Position numbers and translations under genes: made by a program
Assembly (NCBI RefSeq): GCF_001423125.1
Contig: NZ_LMNW01000002.1
Location: 1 to 64,000 of the forward strand
From: Duganella sp. Leaf126
GTDB taxonomy: Bacteria > Pseudomonadota > Gammaproteobacteria > Burkholderiales > Burkholderiaceae_D
Reading direction: 5' to 3'
Length of the DNA stretch: 64,000 bases
The notes under the pieces: model-generated
The model's input: the letters and a program-made list of their open reading frames with translations, nothing else
What the model was told of the DNA's origin: nothing
Databases searched by the model: none
Shown here: positions 36,217 to 44,624 of the stretch, one piece after another
Position numbering within the stretch: position 1 is the stretch's first letter
How the letters are laid out: each line of letters begins with the position of its first letter

Positions 36217-39200
36217 TTAGAAAGTACCGCTGTAGACGGTGGTGGTGTAGGTAATGGCGGCGCTGCCGGTACGGGTGAAGCTGACCGGGACGGTCACCGT
36301 GGCGCCCGGGGCCAGCGTGTCCACCGGGGCCGTGATGTACGGCGTGCTGCCGGCGGCGCCCGCTTGTGTGCCGCTGGCGTTGGACAGCGTTACCCCGGCC
36401 GGCAAGCCTTTCAGGGCGATCTGCAGCGGTCCGGTCAGCGCGGTGGCGGCCGTGTTGGTGATGCTCACCGTGCCGCTCCATTTGTTGCTGGCGCGGGAAA
36501 ATACCAGGCCGGAGTTGGCCGTGCGCACGCTGGCCGAGATATCGGCCGGCGGGCCCGCCAGATTCAGGCGCAGCAGCACCGGATCGTGGTCCGAGGCGCG
36601 GTACGGTGCGCTGGTGTACTTGTCCTGCGGCTTGCCGTCGAGGTTGTAATCGACCGCGACCGGCTCGTCCGCGTTGTTGTGCCATTCGGCAGCGTCGGCC
36701 ACCTGCGCGCTGAGGGCGGCGCTGGCCAGTGCGTGGTCGAGATAGCCCGCCTCGCCGTTGAACACGAACGAATACGGCATGACACCGGCGCCGCGCACGA
36801 AGCGCTCGAGCTGGTTCACGAAGCCCTGGCTGGTAATCGCCTGGATCGGATCTTCATGGCCATAGGCATTGAAGTCGCCGATCAGCAGCACCTTGGGATC
36901 GCCGGCGGCCGCGACCACCTGCGGCACGAACGTGCCGACCAGGCGCTGTGCCTGCTTGACGCGGGTGGCGGTCCAGCAGCTCTGGCCGTCGCCCTTGTCG
37001 CCGTCGGCGCTCGACGCGGACGGGCAGCTACCCTTGGACTTCAGGTGATTGACCACGACCGTGAACCTGGCGCCGTTGGGCGCAACAAAGGTTTGCGCCA
37101 TCGGCGGACGGTTGTTGATGGCATCGCTGTCGGTCAGGGCCTGGCCTTGCAGCGTCAGCGCAGCGGGCTTGTAGATCATCGCTACACGGATGGCGTCGGT
37201 GCCGGTGGTCACCGGCTTGGGCACGACCGCATAGGTCCTGGTGCCCGGCGCGATGGCCGCGTTGAGCGCCTCGACCAGTTGCGACACCGTGTAGTCGCCG
37301 TCGTTCTGGATTTCCATCAGCCCCACCACGTCGGCATCGAGCGCCTTCAGTTCGCCGACGATCTTGGCGGTCTGGCGCTGGAATTCGAGCAGGTTGTCGG
37401 CGCCGCGGCAGTTCGACCGCGATGGCGCACCGCCGCCGATGCTGCAACCCTGCCCGGTCTGTCCGAGGGCGTTGCCACCGTTGGTGAAGGTGGTGAAGTA
37501 ATTGAGCACGTTGGCGCTGGCGACCTTGACGTTGCCGCTGGCAAGCGCCGGCGGCGCCGTGCGCGGATTATCCTGCGAGAACACGGGGGCGACCGTGGGC
37601 TGCAGCTTGAAGCCCGCACCGCCACCACCCTTGGCGCCGAAGTCCACCACGCCGGTCAGGCCGGACACGGTGTCGCCGGCGCGCAGCGAACCGTCGGCGC
37701 CGAGGTACGGGATCACGGTCGGCGTGGTGAAGATGCCGTCATCGAGAATGATCTGGTTGCGCGCGTTGGCCGCTGCCAGCGCCACCGCTTCCGGCGTGCC
37801 GGGACGATAGCGGTTGGTGGGCGCTTCCAGCCGTCCGCTCGAGAGCGTCACTTCGCCGCGGTCGGCCAGGTATTGCAGCTGCGACACCGTCAGCGCATTG
37901 TTGAAGCGCACCAGCATGCCTTCGACCTGCGTCAGGTCGGCGTACGGCAGCTCGATATTGGTCGGCGCGATGACGATATTCTTGGCCAGGCCGACGATCG
38001 CGGTGACGTTGGTCAGCTCGGTGTAGGGTTGGCCGCCCGCTGCCGGCGCGTAGTCGGTGACGGTGCCGGTGATGCGGATGCGGTCGCCGACCTGCACGGT
38101 GCCGGTGTTGGCGGCCGTGGTGTAGACGAACAGGCCGTCCGAGGTTTGCGGATCGCCGTCGCCGACCTCGTCCTGGATGAAGAAGCCCGATCCGACCTTG
38201 GCCGTGACCACGCCTTCGGTGGTCTGGACTGTGCCGGCCACCGGGCTGGCCGCGCCGCTGCCCTGGATTTGCGGAATGGTGCGCGTGACCCCGGCCGCCG
38301 CTGCAATCTGCACATTGACCGTGCAGACCGCCTGCTGTGACTGGTCGTTATCGAAGCGGATGGTGACCGGGTAATTGCCGGCCGCCAGGCTGGCCGCCAC
38401 GGTCAGATTGACGGTTGCCGTGCCGCCCGTAGCAGGGGCCGCCTGGAAGTCGGTCAGCGCGATGCCGCCGGCCGCGCCGGCGGTAATGGTGGCTGCATTG
38501 ACGACGCCGTCGGCATCGCTGGCCGACAGGCCGGCGGTCCCGCCCAGGCCCACGGCCAGCGCCAAGTTGGCCGGGCAGGCTGGCACGATCGGTGGCTGCG
38601 CGGGCACGCCGCACTGCTGGCGGGGGCTGGCGGTCGTGCGCGGGTTCGGCGCGCCGGTGGTGAAATCGCTGGCATTGTTGTCGGTGTCGGTGCAGCCGCC
38701 GTTGGCGCGCAGCGCAGCGGTGGTATTGGACAGGCCGGGACCGGCGGCGCCTTCGAAACCGCTGGCGTTATAGCCGAACAGGTCCACCAGCGCCCCACTG
38801 CTCGGGCTGGCGCCGGAGAGCGCGGTGCCGTTCGACACCAGCGCCACCTTGCCGGCGCTGCCGCTCATGGCCAGCGTACCGCTGACGTACGGCGTCGGCA
38901 GCTCGGTCGAGCCGCCGCTGCCGGCAGCCTGCTGGAACAGGAAATACTGGCCCGGCTCCAGCACGGCCGTGTTGGCGGGCACCCGCGTCACGCTCCAGCT
39001 GCTGCCGGCGGCGCTGGCATACTGCACGCTCCAGCCGCTGATATCGACCGCAGCACTGCTGCGGTTGAAAATTTCGATGAAATCGTTTTTATACGTGGCG
39101 CCGCTGTTGCCACCGCCGCCGTACACCTGGCTGATGACGACGGGCGCATCGGCCCGCGCCTGGGCGGACAAGGCCGCCAGCAGGGCGGCGGCAATCAGGG

Positions 39201-39243
39201 TGCGGGAGCCCGGCTGGGCTGGGGCGGTGCTGAAAGGGTTCAT
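36217..39243 (-). CDS. ExeM/NucH-family extracellular endonuclease with lamin-tail domain
   Basis: The 1008-residue exported protein has a signal peptide (about 1-32) and a lamin-tail-like domain (about 33-165; ISQVYGGGGNSGATYKNDFIEIFN). Ig/OB-type middle regions with an NucH-like TTEGVVTAKVGSGFFIQDEVG segment follow, then an endonuclease/exonuclease/phosphatase domain (about 530-870). Catalytic-type motifs there are LMEIQNDG, VNHLKSKGSC, LIGDFNAYG and ASDHDPVL. A C-terminal beta domain ends without a membrane anchor or sorting signal. ExeM/NucH enzymes degrade extracellular DNA and are known in biofilm dispersal. The ATG at 39243 gives the signal peptide. The PEP-CTERM gene follows in the same direction. 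Confidence 0.92.
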   Translation of the reverse strand: MNPFSTAPAQPGSRTLIAAALLAALSAQARADAPVVISQVYGGGGNSGATYKNDFIEIFNRSSAAVDISGWSVQYASAAGSSWSVTRVPANTAVLEPGQYFLFQQAAGSGGSTELPTPYVSGTLAMSGSAGKVALVSNGTALSGASPSSGALVDLFGYNASGFEGAAGPGLSNTTAALRANGGCTDTDNNASDFTTGAPNPRTTASPRQQCGVPAQPPIVPACPANLALAVGLGGTAGLSASDADGVVNAATITAGAAGGIALTDFQAAPATGGTATVNLTVAASLAAGNYPVTIRFDNDQSQQAVCTVNVQIAAAAGVTRTIPQIQGSGAASPVAGTVQTTEGVVTAKVGSGFFIQDEVGDGDPQTSDGLFVYTTAANTGTVQVGDRIRITGTVTDYAPAAGGQPYTELTNVTAIVGLAKNIVIAPTNIELPYADLTQVEGMLVRFNNALTVSQLQYLADRGEVTLSSGRLEAPTNRYRPGTPEAVALAAANARNQIILDDGIFTTPTVIPYLGADGSLRAGDTVSGLTGVVDFGAKGGGGAGFKLQPTVAPVFSQDNPRTAPPALASGNVKVASANVLNYFTTFTNGGNALGQTGQGCSIGGGAPSRSNCRGADNLLEFQRQTAKIVGELKALDADVVGLMEIQNDGDYTVSQLVEALNAAIAPGTRTYAVVPKPVTTGTDAIRVAMIYKPAALTLQGQALTDSDAINNRPPMAQTFVAPNGARFTVVVNHLKSKGSCPSASSADGDKGDGQSCWTATRVKQAQRLVGTFVPQVVAAAGDPKVLLIGDFNAYGHEDPIQAITSQGFVNQLERFVRGAGVMPYSFVFNGEAGYLDHALASAALSAQVADAAEWHNNADEPVAVDYNLDGKPQDKYTSAPYRASDHDPVLLRLNLAGPPADISASVRTANSGLVFSRASNKWSGTVSITNTAATALTGPLQIALKGLPAGVTLSNASGTQAGAAGSTPYITAPVDTLAPGATVTVPVSFTRTGSAAITYTTTVYSGTF

Positions 39244-39363
39244 ATGCGATCCGGTTAACAAAATGTTTTGAATATTGCATTTTGTATATTATTGGATCTG
39301 CATGACGACATCATGACAAGCGCTTGGTCCGAATGGATCAATCGCCTGCAGCGCCAGCCGACT

Positions 39364-40368
39364 TCAGCGCGCGTACGGCGCGGCCAGCGGATCGCCGATG
39401 AACAGGCCCTGCGCCGGCCACGCCACGCTGTGCCAGTAGGCCTCGATCGCGCTGTCGCCGCTCAGGTAGCGCTTGAGCAATACTGCTGGTTGCGGAAATT
39501 TCTGCCAGTAGTTGCACGGCTCGGACACGGTGCCGTAACTGGCGGTGGCGCCCGCCTCCAGCCAGCGCAGGCTGCTCATCTGGTTAGTCCCCAGCAGGTC
39601 GCCGCCGGTCGAGGTCAGGTGGTCGGCCAGCGCGCCGGGCAGGAATTTCAGCGTCTCGAGCTTGTCCACCCGCACCATGCCGGTCTGGTACACCATGATG
39701 TCGCTGGCGCCTTCGAGCACGTCGGCATGCATGTTCCGGATGGTCAGCTCGTGCGACTTGATCCTGCCGGACGGCGGAAACAGCCGCGCACGCGCGCTGC
39801 GCGCAGTGTCGGACGTGGTCAGATAATAGGCGCTGGCCTGCGGCAGACGGAAGTTGCGCGCAGTGCCGCGCGCGATCAGGTCCTTGCCGAGGTCGAGCGA
39901 GGTGGTGGGCAGCAGCATGCTGATGCGCATGGCCGCTGCGGCGGGCAGCGCCGCGCCGGTGTCGCCATAATAGGCGCTGGCCTTGCCGGGGCCGCAGGGC
40001 GCGCTGCACTGGTCGGCGTCGTAGCCGAGCGTGAGCGCCGCAGTGATGGCGTTGCAGCCGACCGCGTAGGGGACGGTCCACACCATCAGCACAGCACGGA
40101 TACCGGGCGCCAGCTGGCCCAGGATCTGCTCGCGGACCGGGGCGAATTCTTCCGGGCTGAGCTTGCGCGCGCGCGGGTCGAGCCGCACGTGGATCAGGTT
40201 TTTTTCCGGCACCTGGTGCGCCTCGCGGTACAGCGCAGCCAGGGCGACACTGTTCGGTTCGTTGTCGTTGACGACCAGCGCCAGCTGGGACGGTCCCAGC
40301 GCGGCCTGGGCGCCGGCCGCCATCATGCTGCCCAACCATCCCAGCGCTAACCACTTTGCACCACGCAT
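39364..40368 (-). CDS. TIGR03790 family exported protein
   Basis: The 334-residue protein has a signal peptide (MRGAKWLALGWLG...AGAQA) and the features of TIGR03790, a family found with PEP-CTERM systems and of unknown function: LALVVNDNEPNSVALA near the start, HVRLDPRARKLSPEEF and VLMVWTVPYAVGCNAITAAL. The C-terminal part has the ATASYGTVSEPCNYWQKFP and GDPLAAPY segments. The start at 40368 follows a GAGGG ribosome site; an in-frame ATG at 40440 lacks a signal peptide in the right place. It lies between two PEP-CTERM or exported protein genes. Confidence 0.85.
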   Translation of the reverse strand: MRGAKWLALGWLGSMMAAGAQAALGPSQLALVVNDNEPNSVALAALYREAHQVPEKNLIHVRLDPRARKLSPEEFAPVREQILGQLAPGIRAVLMVWTVPYAVGCNAITAALTLGYDADQCSAPCGPGKASAYYGDTGAALPAAAAMRISMLLPTTSLDLGKDLIARGTARNFRLPQASAYYLTTSDTARSARARLFPPSGRIKSHELTIRNMHADVLEGASDIMVYQTGMVRVDKLETLKFLPGALADHLTSTGGDLLGTNQMSSLRWLEAGATASYGTVSEPCNYWQKFPQPAVLLKRYLSGDSAIEAYWHSVAWPAQGLFIGDPLAAPYAR

Positions 40369-40440
40369 CGCCCTGCCCTCATGCTCCCCGGTCGGCACGA
40401 CCGGGCTGACGTCATTATAGAGGGTGGACCGGCGCGCCAT

Positions 40441-40472
40441 AAAAAAATCCCCCGGGCTTGCGCGCGGGGGAT
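40441..40472 (-). terminator. Terminator downstream of the second PEP-CTERM gene
   Basis: ATCCCCCG and CGGGGGAT arms form a stem; on the reverse strand the hairpin is followed by seven T residues. It ends the 40519-41016 transcript. Confidence 0.88.
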
Positions 40473-40518
40473 CGTGGTCGGCAGGCGGCGTTGCCGCCCT
40501 GCCCGCTTGCCTGACAGA

Positions 40519-41016
40519 TCAGGCAGCGTTCTTGGCTTTGCGACGACGGGCCATGAAGCCCAGCAGCGCCAGGCCGCCAACCATCATGCCATAGGTTTCT
40601 GGTTCCGGTACGGCGGTCACGGTGATGTCGGCGCTGTAGGTGGCGCCGGCTTTCGCGGTGCCGAACAGGTTCAGCACGAATGGGGTCTTGTCGGTCGAAG
40701 CCAGGAAGCCGAATTGACCCTTGCCCAGCGGACCGAAGGTACCCAGCGAACCGTTCAGGTTGGACTTGGTGGCGTCGAAGTTGATGTTCTGGCTGCTGAT
40801 GCTGACGGCAACGTTGTACACGCCTGGGGCCAGACCGTACATCGTGATCACATCGAGACCGCCGGACAGCAGGCCGTCGTTACCGATTTTCAGGCCGTTG
40901 AAGTGGTTGTCGTTCGAGGTCGGTGGCGTGACGTAAATCTGAACGCGCTGGTCCGCAGCAGCAGCACTGAACGAGGCAACGGCCAGCAGACTGGCGACGA
41001 GCATTTTGAATTTCAT
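40519..41016 (-). CDS. PEP-CTERM sorting-domain protein
   Basis: The 165-residue protein has a signal peptide (MKFKMLVASLLAVASFSAAA) and a C-terminal VPEPETYGMMVGGLALLGF helix followed by MARRRKAKNAA, a classical PEP-CTERM signal. The middle is a beta-rich domain of about 110 residues with no catalytic motif. An AAGGA ribosome site precedes the ATG. It is monocistronic: a long AT-rich leader upstream and a terminator downstream suggest strong, separate control. Probably a surface or matrix protein. Confidence 0.93.
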   Translation of the reverse strand: MKFKMLVASLLAVASFSAAAADQRVQIYVTPPTSNDNHFNGLKIGNDGLLSGGLDVITMYGLAPGVYNVAVSISSQNINFDATKSNLNGSLGTFGPLGKGQFGFLASTDKTPFVLNLFGTAKAGATYSADITVTAVPEPETYGMMVGGLALLGFMARRRKAKNAA

Positions 41017-41407
41017 TTGGAAATATCCTTGAGGTTAATCGGCAGCCCTCGGCGCCAGATGTATTTTGACTACAGTGTTTTTACTGCAACTGCATTCATC
41101 ATAACACAGCACTTCAGTTTTCCTGTTGTAATTTACTTACCTTAAATAATTTTATTGAAAGAATTTTACATTGCGGGATAAATATTTCCGCGAGGAATAG
41201 ACGCGTTTCACAGTATGAAAATACCATTATGAAAGCCACATGACATTGCTTCTGCAGCAAAAGATTTCCTAGAAAAATCAAAGGCTTGCGTCAGGTGATG
41301 CAAAAAAGCCGCACTTTTGAAAAAGAAGTGATTAATCAGTGAAAAAAAGCTGGGGCGGGCGCCCTGAGAAGGGCCAGGCAAGCATGCCTGGCCGGAATCA
41401 CAGACAA
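41017..41407. other. AT-rich intergenic region between the PEP-CTERM gene and manC
   Basis: About 390 bases without a gene. The part 41080-41340 is clearly richer in A/T than its surroundings and probably carries the promoter and leader of the PEP-CTERM gene; no convincing -35/-10 pair could be chosen. At 41373-41394 the inverted repeat GGCCAGGC/GCCTGGCC forms a hairpin about 15 bases past the manC stop and may end the manC transcript, with a T-run further on. Confidence 0.6.
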
Positions 41408-42826
41408 TCAGGCGCGCTGGTACACGTCTTCGAAACGGACGATGTCGTCTTCGCCGAGATAGCTGCCCGACTGCACCTCGATCAGGTGCAGCGGCAATTT
41501 GCCGGGGTTTTCCAGGCGGTGATTCATTCCGATCGGAATGTAGGTCGATTGATTTTCGGACAACAAGGTCACCGTATCGCCGCAGGTGACGCGCGCCGTG
41601 CCGCTGACCACGATCCAGTGTTCGGCCCTGTGATGGTGCATTTGCAGCGACAGTTTGCCGCCGGGGTTGACGACAATGCGTTTGACCTGAAAACGGTCGC
41701 CAACGTCGATGCCCTCGTAAGACCCCCACGGCCGGTACACGCGGCGATGATGCAGATGCTCAGTGCGGTGATCGGCGTGGAGCCGCTCGACCACTTTCTT
41801 GACGCGCTGTACGCGATCGCGGTGGGTGACCAGCACGGCATCGGCAGTCTCCACGACAACCAGGTCGCGGACACCGATCACGGCCACGATACGGCTTTCC
41901 GCCCGCACCAGGCTGTTCGTTACGCCATCGAGATAGACATCGCCGCGCGTGGTGTTGCCTTCGACATCGCGCTGCTGCACTTCCCACAACGCCGACCAGG
42001 AACCGACATCGTTCCAGCCGATGTCGGCAGCCACCACCACTGCGCGCCGGGTATGCTCCATGACCGCGTAATCGATCGACTCCGACGGCGAGGCAGCAAA
42101 AGCGGCTTCGTCGAGGCGGCAGAAGTCGAGGTCGCGGTATGCGAGGCGGACGGCCTCGGCGGCAGACGCCTCCATGGCCGGCTGCAAGGCGCGCAATTCG
42201 TCGACATAGGTCCGGGCCTGGAACACGAACATGCCGCTGTTCCAGTAATAGCCGCCGTCGGCAAGAAAACCCTGCGCGGTGGCCAGGTCCGGCTTTTCCA
42301 CAAAACGCTCGACACGGTAACTGCCCGATTCGGCGGCGACAGGCGTGCCACGTCGGATGTAGCCATAGCCGGTTTCAGGCGAAGTCGGCAGGATGCCGAA
42401 CGTCGCCAGCGCACCGTTCTCGGCCAGCTCTGCCGCGCGGGCTATCGCACCATGGAAGCCGGCGCGGTCTTCGATGACATGGTCAGCCGGCAGCACCAGC
42501 ATGACGGCGTCGGGATCCTGCGCCAGCAGGAAATGGGCGGCAGCGGCCACAGCGGGGGCCGTGTTACGCCCTGTACTTTCAAGCAAAATGCCGAGCGAAG
42601 CGATACCGATCTCTCGCATCTGCTCGGCCACCATGAAGCGGTGGTCGCTGCCACACACGATGAGGGGCGCCGCCATCGTCTCCCCTTCTGGCAGGCGCAT
42701 CACCGTCTCCTGCAACATCGAGCGCTGCGATACCAGCGGCAGCAGCTGCTTGGGCATCATTGCGCGCGACAGCGGCCACAGGCGGGTGCCCGCACCGCCG
42801 GACAGGATGACGGGATAAATTTTCAA
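41408..42826 (-). CDS. manC: Mannose-1-phosphate guanylyltransferase/mannose-6-phosphate isomerase
   Basis: The 472-residue bifunctional enzyme has an N-terminal nucleotidyltransferase (VILSGGAGTRLWPLSR at about 6-21; FVEKP near 172-176) and a C-terminal cupin isomerase domain (RPWGSYEGIDVGDRFQ, QMHHHRAEHW). It makes GDP-mannose for exopolysaccharide synthesis. The start is unusual: the only codon that gives the family N-terminus MKIYPVILSGG is TTG at 42826, in a TTGA overlap with the stop of the upstream gene. The next ATG lies inside the nucleotide-binding loop. Coupled translation is therefore likely. Confidence 0.95.
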   Translation of the reverse strand: MKIYPVILSGGAGTRLWPLSRAMMPKQLLPLVSQRSMLQETVMRLPEGETMAAPLIVCGSDHRFMVAEQMREIGIASLGILLESTGRNTAPAVAAAAHFLLAQDPDAVMLVLPADHVIEDRAGFHGAIARAAELAENGALATFGILPTSPETGYGYIRRGTPVAAESGSYRVERFVEKPDLATAQGFLADGGYYWNSGMFVFQARTYVDELRALQPAMEASAAEAVRLAYRDLDFCRLDEAAFAASPSESIDYAVMEHTRRAVVVAADIGWNDVGSWSALWEVQQRDVEGNTTRGDVYLDGVTNSLVRAESRIVAVIGVRDLVVVETADAVLVTHRDRVQRVKKVVERLHADHRTEHLHHRRVYRPWGSYEGIDVGDRFQVKRIVVNPGGKLSLQMHHHRAEHWIVVSGTARVTCGDTVTLLSENQSTYIPIGMNHRLENPGKLPLHLIEVQSGSYLGEDDIVRFEDVYQRA

Positions 42827-43980
42827 GCGATTTTCTCTTTCTCCGCTACGTCTTCCACCTCGTCACGCGGCTTGGCGCGACGGTCGCGGGCGTTGGTCCA
42901 CTCGCTGGCGGTGTACTCGGACACGTGCTTCATTTCGCCAGCGCGGTTGACGCTGTATTCTTTGAAGACGATCATTTCTTCCAGGCTCACATCCTGGAAC
43001 ACGCGCGTGTATTCGAACAGCACGCTGCGCACAATCTTTGCGCCAGCGCAAATGTGGCTACCATGGCCGATCCAGGTTGGGCCAATAATAGTACTGCCAG
43101 CCTCGATCTTGCAACCTGAGCCAATGTAGACCGGGCCTTCGATGGTCGTGCCTTCCCAGTTGATGCTGGTGTTCAGGCCGACCCAGATGCCGTCCGAGAG
43201 CTGGATGCCCGGCACGTCCATGTGCGCGACCTCGCCCATCATGACGCTCTGCGACACTTCCCAGTAATCCTTGACGCTGCCGATGTCGATCCAGTTGAAG
43301 GTGCGGTTCTGGGCAAAGAACGGGATATTTTTCTCGACCAGCAGCGGGAACAGCTCGGAACCGATGTCGAACACGGTGTCGGCCGGAATCAGGTCGAGGA
43401 TTTCAGGTTCGAAGATATAAATGCCGGTGCTGACGAAGTTCGACAGCGCTTCTTCCTGACTGGGCTTTTCCTGAAACTGCTGGATACGGCCGTCCTTGTC
43501 GCTGACCACCACGCCGTAGCTGGAAACCTTGTCGTAAGGCACTTCTCGGCAGATCACGGACGCCTTGGCGCCCTTGCGGCGGTGTTCAAACAGAGCCGAT
43601 TTCAGGTCGAGGTTGATCACGGCATCGCCGCACAACACGATCGTGGTGTCGTCGAAGAAACCGCCGAACTGCTGGATCTTTTTCATGCCGCCGGCCGAAC
43701 CGAGCGCTTCGGCGATCACTTCGCCTTCGTTATTGGTGTAGCCCTCGAACGAGTAGCCAATCTGGACGCCATACTGGTGGCCCTCGCCGAAGTAATCCTC
43801 GATCTTCTCGTGCAGGTAGCTGACATTGACCATGATCTCGTTCACGCCGTACTTGGCCAGGTGTTCGATCAGGTACGCCATCACCGGCTTGCCCAGCACA
43901 GGTATCATCGGCTTGGGCAAATCGAACGTCAGCGGGCGCACCCGGGTACCTTTGCCTGCAGCTAAGATCATAGCTTTCAT
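42823..43980 (-). CDS. Sugar-1-phosphate nucleotidyltransferase (GDP-mannose pyrophosphorylase-like)
   Basis: The 385-residue protein has the nucleotidyltransferase signature LAAGKGTRVRPLTFDLPKP at about residues 5-23, an acceptor-binding region (FQEKPSQEEAL) and a C-terminal left-handed beta-helix (about 265-345; GPVYIGSGCKIEAGSTII). It resembles the GDP-mannose/glucose-1-phosphate pyrophosphorylase family; base and sugar specificity cannot be fixed by eye. The ATG at 43980 starts the signature strand. It is the first gene of a two-gene unit with manC. Confidence 0.85.
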   Translation of the reverse strand: MKAMILAAGKGTRVRPLTFDLPKPMIPVLGKPVMAYLIEHLAKYGVNEIMVNVSYLHEKIEDYFGEGHQYGVQIGYSFEGYTNNEGEVIAEALGSAGGMKKIQQFGGFFDDTTIVLCGDAVINLDLKSALFEHRRKGAKASVICREVPYDKVSSYGVVVSDKDGRIQQFQEKPSQEEALSNFVSTGIYIFEPEILDLIPADTVFDIGSELFPLLVEKNIPFFAQNRTFNWIDIGSVKDYWEVSQSVMMGEVAHMDVPGIQLSDGIWVGLNTSINWEGTTIEGPVYIGSGCKIEAGSTIIGPTWIGHGSHICAGAKIVRSVLFEYTRVFQDVSLEEMIVFKEYSVNRAGEMKHVSEYTASEWTNARDRRAKPRDEVEDVAEKEKIA

Positions 43981-44396
43981 CGTGAAATCCTCTATATAGT
44001 TAAAAATGTGTAGAACAGGCGAGCGGCGCGCGTACGTCGTGGCGCACCGGCGGCCGCTGCAAACCGTGTTGTCTGTCCTGTCGCACCGGATCATGACATA
44101 CCGTCAACTTCTTGACCAGTGCAAAATGCTGCATGTGCACATGAGGTTGAAAGGGCGCGAAGCATGCGCTGGTGTCCCGCAGCGCAATATAGCAGAGCCG
44201 GTCGTCCACGCTCATTCCCTCAAAGCAACAGTGTGCGCCCTCTGGCAGCAGCGAAAAAGTAAGTAGCATTTGAATATCGGTGATGGCAATAATCTATATT
44301 CAGAAAGTTATTTCTATAAAACAATTAAATCTTATAATTGGAGGACATTCAAAGATAATAGTAATTGGCTTTATTAACTTGCATGAATTAATTATC

Positions 44397-44411
44397 TGGC
44401 ATGTGCTTTGC
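44397..44411 (+). promoter_or_regulatory. Candidate sigma-54 promoter
   Basis: TGGCATGTGCTTTGC matches TGGCAC-N5-TTGC in all but one position, with correct spacing. The preceding base (C) and following base (T) also fit the extended consensus. It points to the gene at 44625; the predicted transcript start is near 44423. AT-rich DNA directly upstream would suit IHF or activator binding. Confidence 0.55.
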
Positions 44412-44540
44412 TTTTTGGTTAAACCCAAGCGTGCCGATCGGTCGCAAAGCCTGCAACCGCGCGGCAATCGCCCTTTTCCTGTGGTCTATCAAGACACGCT
44501 GAAAACTGTTGCACGAGGGCCGCACGATTAAACAAAAAAA

Positions 44541-44568
44541 TTCCACACGGCAAGGGTTTGTGTATAAT
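44541..44568 (+). promoter_or_regulatory. Candidate sigma-70 promoter
   Basis: A perfect TATAAT at 44563-44568 has a weak -35 (TTCCAC, 44541-44546) 16 bases upstream. A transcript from about 44575 would have a 50-base leader before the ATG at 44625. Confidence 0.5.
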
Positions 44569-44624
44569 AAATTTCAGATTGCGTTACCGCACAATCATTT
44601 GAAATCAAATTCCAGGAGTTACAC

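Larger units (their letters stand above)
43981..44624. other. Divergent control region between the nucleotidyltransferase gene and the secreted-protein gene
   Basis: About 640 bases without a gene. The section 44280-44420 is strikingly AT-rich for this genome. It precedes a sigma-54-like element (44397-44411), and a TATAAT box lies at 44563-44568; both face the secreted-protein gene at 44625. The left half (43981-44260) should hold the minus-strand promoter of the nucleotidyltransferase gene, but none stands out. Confidence 0.65.

Noticed and set aside
43981..44280. Small open frames in both directions upstream of the nucleotidyltransferase gene
   Set aside because: No ribosome sites, no recognisable product, and position in a control region.
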